Source: Poa pratensis (Eukaryota > Streptophyta > Magnoliopsida > Poales > Poaceae). Taken from it: 64,000 nt of DNA. The notes beneath the pieces were generated by a model. That model did not search any database, was not told where the DNA came from, and saw nothing but the letters and a program-made list of their open reading frames with translations. Where the stretch lies: the NCBI GenBank assembly GCA_947311845.1, contig CAMZMU010000027.1, forward strand, positions 30,581,723 to 30,645,722, written 5' to 3'. Both the position numbers and the translations under genes were made by a program. Numbering within the stretch: position 1 is the stretch's first letter; the number at the start of each line of letters is the position of its first letter. Positions 59,013-64,000 of the stretch are shown here, one piece after another.

Positions 59013-59020
59013 CTATTTAT
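59013..59020 (-). promoter_or_regulatory. TATA-like box of the second antisense gene
   Basis: ATAAATAG on the minus strand, upstream of the leader of the antisense gene, in the same place as the box at 35447-35441 in the first Tat-like element. Confidence 0.45.
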
Positions 59021-59440
59021 GGGCGAGGGAGGTGTGCGGTTAGCAATTTTGCCGCGCACGATCCCCGAAACCGTCGTGCGGATTTACTGCGCGTGATCAG
59101 CGCGGTTTGCGGTGAAAACGGCCGCACGATCGGCCGCATCGTGGGCCGCAAAGTGGAAACGGCCAGGGGCGTGGTTAGTGGTGCGGTTACTGGCGCGAGA
59201 ATCCAGGAGCCGCGCAGTAATGTGCGCGCTGACGTGGTCAAAGCACTCGAGTGCTCAGAGAACGTGACAGTTCATACAGCTCGCGTGACGTGGCTGGCAT
59301 GCGTGCAGAGGAACGTTTGTCCGCGCACAAGAGCCTAGGCTACACGCAGAGTTTTGTAGCGTACCTGCACTTAGAAATTGGCGAGGTACCTGTGTATAGT
59401 GCAAACCCCTGGATCGATTCATTTGCACACACAGTCTAAG
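59021..59440. other. Upstream region of the second antisense gene, end of the Tat-like element
   Basis: GC-rich, with repeated CGCACGATC and GGCCGC words near 59050-59150. No gene. The border with the Tekay-type LTR is uncertain by about 60 bases because no target duplication can be read. Confidence 0.45.
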
Positions 59441-62400
59441 ATGAAATATCACAACATTGTACCAATTATTACACGTGGATCCAGTACTTGGAAAAATATT
59501 CGTTACAACTTGCATAGCTCGAAGCTAGCTTTAAAAGAGTAAAGCAGCGGAAATAATAATCTTCATGAAGTCCTCATCCTTAGTATGTGCCACAGGCGAA
59601 AAACATGTTGGTTGCAGACTCGAAACCTTAACGAAAACTCACTCGTCGTCAGAACAATCTGCAACAAATAAAATTTTGCAACAGAGTGGGTCAGATACCA
59701 TAAAAAATTGATCTGGCAAGTGACACTATGTGGACACTTAATGGAATAACTCTAATAACCTATATGCATATTTGGCTGGTGGAGTTCAAGGCTATTTTGC
59801 ATAAAGCCAATTTTGCCTAACACTTTGTAAAACATTTTCCTCAAAATTGAGACAAGTATGGCTTGAAAACCATAGTCTCTTCTACCCTTGTTTGCCCATC
59901 AAAATTTTACTTAGAGAAATGAGATGTTGGGAGCCTCCGTTGACATCCTTGATCAGCTGCTCAAATTGTCCGTAATCGGGGACATGGCTAAGTACTTAGT
60001 TTTAACTCTGCATAGGTTGTGCACTTTCACCATTAGACCCAACAAACCCAAACTATCCTCAAGCACTCAATTTGTGCTAAGGAAAAGGAGAGAGTTGAGA
60101 CGAGATTTTTCAGAAGCATTTTCCCATCCCATACCGACTTGACACGCTCCCATTCTAACCATTCTACCACCACCTGTCAAGTCGGGACGAGTCCACGCAA
60201 CTTAATCCATCTAGCCAGAGCCCATATGACTAATGGCTGCACGGTAAGCAACTTCACTTAGAGAAACATTGGTCCCTTTTATCCTGGGTGGCAATCCACA
60301 AGTGAATAAACACTCAACTCTGACAGCCATGCAAGCCCAAATCCACCCAGGTGATAAATTAACTTAGTAGAATTTAACTTTTCAATAAAACACTTTTGCA
60401 TAGCATCAATAATTCTACCATGTTATCAATAGGATTCTAGACACAACTAGTGTAAAGGAGATAGTAGTTTTAGCATAGCAATACTATCCTACACATGCAT
60501 ATAAAGAAATACACTAAGTCATGCATAGAAAAATACTTAGGAAATTTATGGGGTGTGCCACTTGCCTTGGCAATAGGGAGTGCAGTAGTAGCAGTTGCAA
60601 CAACCTTCGTCTCTCTCCGAAATTTCTAACACATCAAACAATTCACAATAAATATGCAGCCAAACAATACTTAAGAAAATATGACATGCATGAGATGCAG
60701 AATGATACAAGGAAATTATGATGAATGACATACATAACAAACTAAGGAAAAAGACATAAAATAACTTAATCCAATTGGCTAAGGCAAGGTCAAGGTTGAG
60801 CAAGAATAACTTGATAAAACAACAACTTGAAAAGTTGTAAGGCTACTTCAAGTCTTCACATGTTTGATCTTCAAAACATCTTCAACTCCTTTGTAGTTTC
60901 ATTGATCTTCAATGGTCTTCAATTAGCACTCTAGGAACTTAGTCATAAACACAAAGGACTTGGTTTATGTCCAAAGTGAAAGACAAAATTAGGAAGAAGG
61001 AAAAATAGAAAGAAAGATGTAGTAGTTGGTCTTCCAAAGAATCATCTTCAGGCTTCCTTGTCGCTTGCTCCTTGGTGTGTTGACTTCATTGAAATTTGTA
61101 GACTTGATGGTTCTGCAGACTTGATGGTGTTGGCAGCATCCAGGTTGGTCTTGAATATAACTTAGTCACCATGAAGTCTAAGAGAAGAAGGAAGAAAAGC
61201 GATAAAGGAAAGAAAGACTTAGAAAATATAGGTGGTTGGTCTTCATGAACTTCTTCTTGATTTTCTTCTAAGTCCTTTCTTCTTGGAGATGCTTTTGGAG
61301 TCTTGTTTCCTTGGCTAAGCCCTTCATTGTTTTCCACTAATTCTAACTTAGTGGTTTTTGACTAGGAGAGTCATAATAGCTAACATGCATCCTCAAAAAT
61401 TCTAAGGAGGAAGTTATGTAAGAAGTACCAAATATTACTAAGGACTTAATATGCATGTCATGCTTATGAAAATGCTCTAAGGAATTGCAAGCAAGAAAGA
61501 TTGGTCAAAATATAGCTAAGGACCAAGGTCACAACACATGGTTCAAAATTTCCACTAAGGAAATAAAGGTTAAGACATCAAGTCAAAATAATCGTAAGGA
61601 AAAGTAAACTAAATGAGAGGTGCTAGAATTTTCTAAGGAAAATTCAACAACATAAGAGATGCTAAATATTTCTAAGGAAAAATGTTTGTCAAAAAAAACT
61701 TGTCAAATATTTTCTAAGGAAGGAAATACTTTGTTTGGAGAGGTAAAATAATTTTAAGTACTTTTTCTAACTAGAGTGATCAAAATATGACTAAATCATT
61801 TTATTAGTCGAATAGATGAAGAAAAATAATTTTAATCAATTTTAATTATTAAAATAACACCTAAAAAGCAATTAATCAATATTAATTACAAAAACCATAG
61901 AAAATACTTTTACAAAAATAGTAGAGCAGTCCTACGGCCTATACTTTTGCATACAAAACTATGGCAAAAGAGTTTGCTCAAAAATCTATTTTTAAATTCA
62001 AAATATAGCCAAAATACTATTTAAACCACTTTTAAAAATCAACCAAACTAATTTTGACAAAACCTAAAAATAACTATGCCAAAAGTTTCTACAAGCCCTA
62101 AGCTTTCCAAAAATATATTTTTCATAAAATTTGGATAAACGAGTAAAAATTAATAATAGATTTAAAACGAGGGACTAATCTGTGATGCGCAGGGCTAAAA
62201 AGTAAAGAAAACAATTAAGAATCTTCTCGCTGAAGTCTCTGGCCACGTGGCGGCTCCTGATTGGTGCGGTCTTCTTCGCGGGCAGATGCGGGCGCGGACG
62301 CGGACGGACGCGCCGCGGGTCTTGGCGGATGGCGACGTGGTTGTTTCCTATTCGCCGATACCGATTCGTCGGACGGATCTAATCTCAGCCGCTAAAACGA

Positions 62401-63899
62401 GATCCGACGGCCTAGATCCGTTTGACCTAAAACTAGCGGCGCGAGTTGCCGGAGTTACTCCGGTGCGGCGGCGCCATGGACGGGCATGCACGGGTTCGGC
62501 GCGTTACGGCCTACGGGACGAGGGGGTCATACCAGGAGGTGCACGAGGTTGCGGCGAGCTCGGTGGCGATGTCGAGGACGGCGGGGCGGTCCTGGGTCGT
62601 CGCCAATCACTCGCCGGAGTAGAAGATCGTGGCGGCGTCGTCGGGTCGAGCACGATCCGGTCGTTTGGCTGCGAAACAAAAATCGAGCAAGGCTCAGGAA
62701 GATGCGCCTGGACGAGAGGGTCCGAGAGGTGTCAAGAGGGGGCGGCGTTGCTCACCGTAGTCGCCGGAGTTAAGCAAATACGGCAGCAGGACTGCGGAAC
62801 TTCGGCGTGGAATTGGCGGCGGCGGAGGGATCTAGGGTTAGGGCTTTTTGGGGCTGTGCACGGACGTCGAGGGGTGGTTTATATGGGGCAAGAATCCCCG
62901 GAAGAAACGTAACAAAACAACCGAATTTGGAGTAGGATTCGGTGAGGAAACCGTGTTCATCACGTTGACGATGATGATGTCAGCAATGACGTCATAAATG
63001 AAACATTTTCCAAATCATTTTCTTATAAAATCCATAACTTTTGATTTAAAAGCCCAAACGAACTCAAACCAATTTCTATAGTTTTGTAAAATCAAACTCT
63101 CTGTTTTGGGACTTTCAAATAACATTTTCTAAAACATTTTGTCAACTAAATTTTTGGAATATGTTTAAATTAATTTTGGACATATTAATGTCATTTGAAA
63201 ACTATAGGGTTTTATAAATTCCTTTTAAACTTATATTTTAAACCAAAGCAAAATATGAGTAATATGATTTATATCACTCAATAAAATAGTTTTGCATAAA
63301 ACTCCATTAGTTTAAAAAGGGTTTGATAAATCAGAATGAATTCAAAACTCATTTTAGAATCCAAATAAATATTTTCTTTCAAAAGCAAAACTATAAAACT
63401 TGAAAATATAGAATAGGTAAGTAATAGAATAATTCTCGATACATACAAACAAATCACAACCAAACGCACTTCTTCAAATAGAAACTCATTTTGATTTTCA
63501 AACTAGGTTTTAATAAACAATATGACACTTGATGTCAAAAATAAAATAGGTTTTAAAACAAATCAAATGTGGCTTGAATAAAACTTAAATACCACCAGAT
63601 AATCATTTTACAAATATATATATTTCAACAAATACAATCAATTCACAAGCAAACATTAACAGAACAATAAGTTCAAAGTCAAAAGAAATTTGGAGCATAA
63701 TTTGCTCTACTAATCTATTTTCTTAAATATGTTTTCAAGTGGAAATTTATTTCCCACTTTTGAAGTATCCAAATGCAAACAAAGCTATATGATGATGAAT
63801 GCATGCATGATTTTTCTTTTCAAAACAAAATACATAATAGTTTTCAAAAGTTTTAAATTTTTCTGATTTTTCAACTCTTTGAAAAACCTGGGATGTTAC
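59440..63899 (-). mobile_element. Tekay/Del-type Gypsy 3' LTR, minus strand
   Basis: On the minus strand the LTR starts at 63899 with TGTAACATCCC, directly after the polypurine-like tract and the tail of pol. U3 is AT-rich (63899 to about 62890), with a TATA box at 62883-62878, a GC-rich transcribed start (62850-62230) and a long remainder to about 59440. The length of about 4.4 kb fits this lineage. The left border is approximate. Small ORFs in it are not genes. Confidence 0.65.
62878..62883 (-). promoter_or_regulatory. TATA box of the Tekay-type LTR
   Basis: TATAAA on the minus strand, about 1.0 kb into the LTR, at the change from AT-rich to GC-rich DNA. Confidence 0.5.
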
Positions 63900-64000
63900 A
63901 TACTACCACACTTAAAAGGAATCTCGTCCCGAGATTCGGGAAGGCTAGCAAGAGGTTGTGACTGGGATATCTCGGTGGGCTACCACCCTTAAAAGAAAAT
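63893..64000 (-). CDS. C-terminal tail of a Tekay/Del-type polyprotein, partial
   Basis: On the minus strand the frame ends ESRDEIPFKCGSM followed by TAA. Del/Tekay polyproteins usually end with a similar DEIP tail, and the stop codon overlaps the first bases of the LTR. The purine-rich sequence around AAGTGTGGTAGTA serves as polypurine tract. The rest of the element lies right of the window. Confidence 0.6.

Larger units (their letters stand above)
45035..59440 (+). mobile_element. Second Tat-like Gypsy element, 3' end outside window
   Basis: It has an LTR (45035-46027), a primer site (46030-46047), gag, protease, RT, two RNase H domains, integrase (to about 52721), and then a decayed antisense gene (59020 down to 53278). 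The layout equals that of the first Tat-like element. A solo-LTR-like element (55614-57153) sits in the antisense gene. The 3' LTR is not in the window because a minus-strand Tekay-type LTR begins near 59440. It has many more lesions than the first element, so it is older or less accurately read. Confidence 0.85.

Overview
The window looks like a gene-poor piece of a large grass genome, probably a pooid grass such as a Triticeae species; the species cannot be fixed from this sequence. The evidence is a GC-rich grass-type laccase gene surrounded by nested LTR retrotransposons, a Tourist-like MITE and repeated solo-LTR-like elements. I recognise one host gene. Almost everything else is mobile DNA.

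Layout: 1-3394 is a minus-strand Tekay/Del-type LTR cut by the window edge and split by a 1.6 kb solo-LTR-like element (1461-3060). 3395-6107 is unassigned, possibly LTR debris. 6108-10064 is a second copy of the solo-LTR-like family, split by another TG...CA element (7092-9519). 10070-12260 is AT-rich LTR-like debris, ending at a truncated third copy (12261-12958). The laccase gene occupies 16414-18934 in four exons, with its TATA box at 16244 and a poly(A) signal at 19134. A MITE (19245-19380), a SINE-like relic and a possible LINE scrap follow.

From 20830 to the right edge is a nest of Ty3/Gypsy elements. An Athila-like element (LTR 20830-22489; gag, protease, RT, RNase H and integrase at 36455-42104) was entered at 22659/22660 by a composite Tat-like element (22660-36377, target duplication CCGTT) that has three LTRs. 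Further right, a second Athila-like element (LTR end 44613) was entered by a second Tat-like element (LTR 45035-46027). That element holds a fourth solo-LTR-like copy (55614-57153) and is cut near 59440 by a minus-strand Tekay/Del-type element whose LTR ends at 63899.

Most notable points. (1) Both Tat-like elements carry a second gene on the opposite strand between integrase and the 3' LTR. In the first element it reads as six exons that join in phase into a 923-residue protein with no lesion; in the second it is homologous in layout but decayed. (2) Both elements have an in-frame TAG at the same codon between protease and reverse transcriptase. (3) The three-LTR structure is best explained by insertion of one copy into another, followed by LTR-LTR recombination. 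(4) Nearly all coding frameshifts, including the one in the laccase, are single-base losses with no single-base gains. This makes uncorrected assembly deletions a serious possibility, so the laccase may be intact in the plant.
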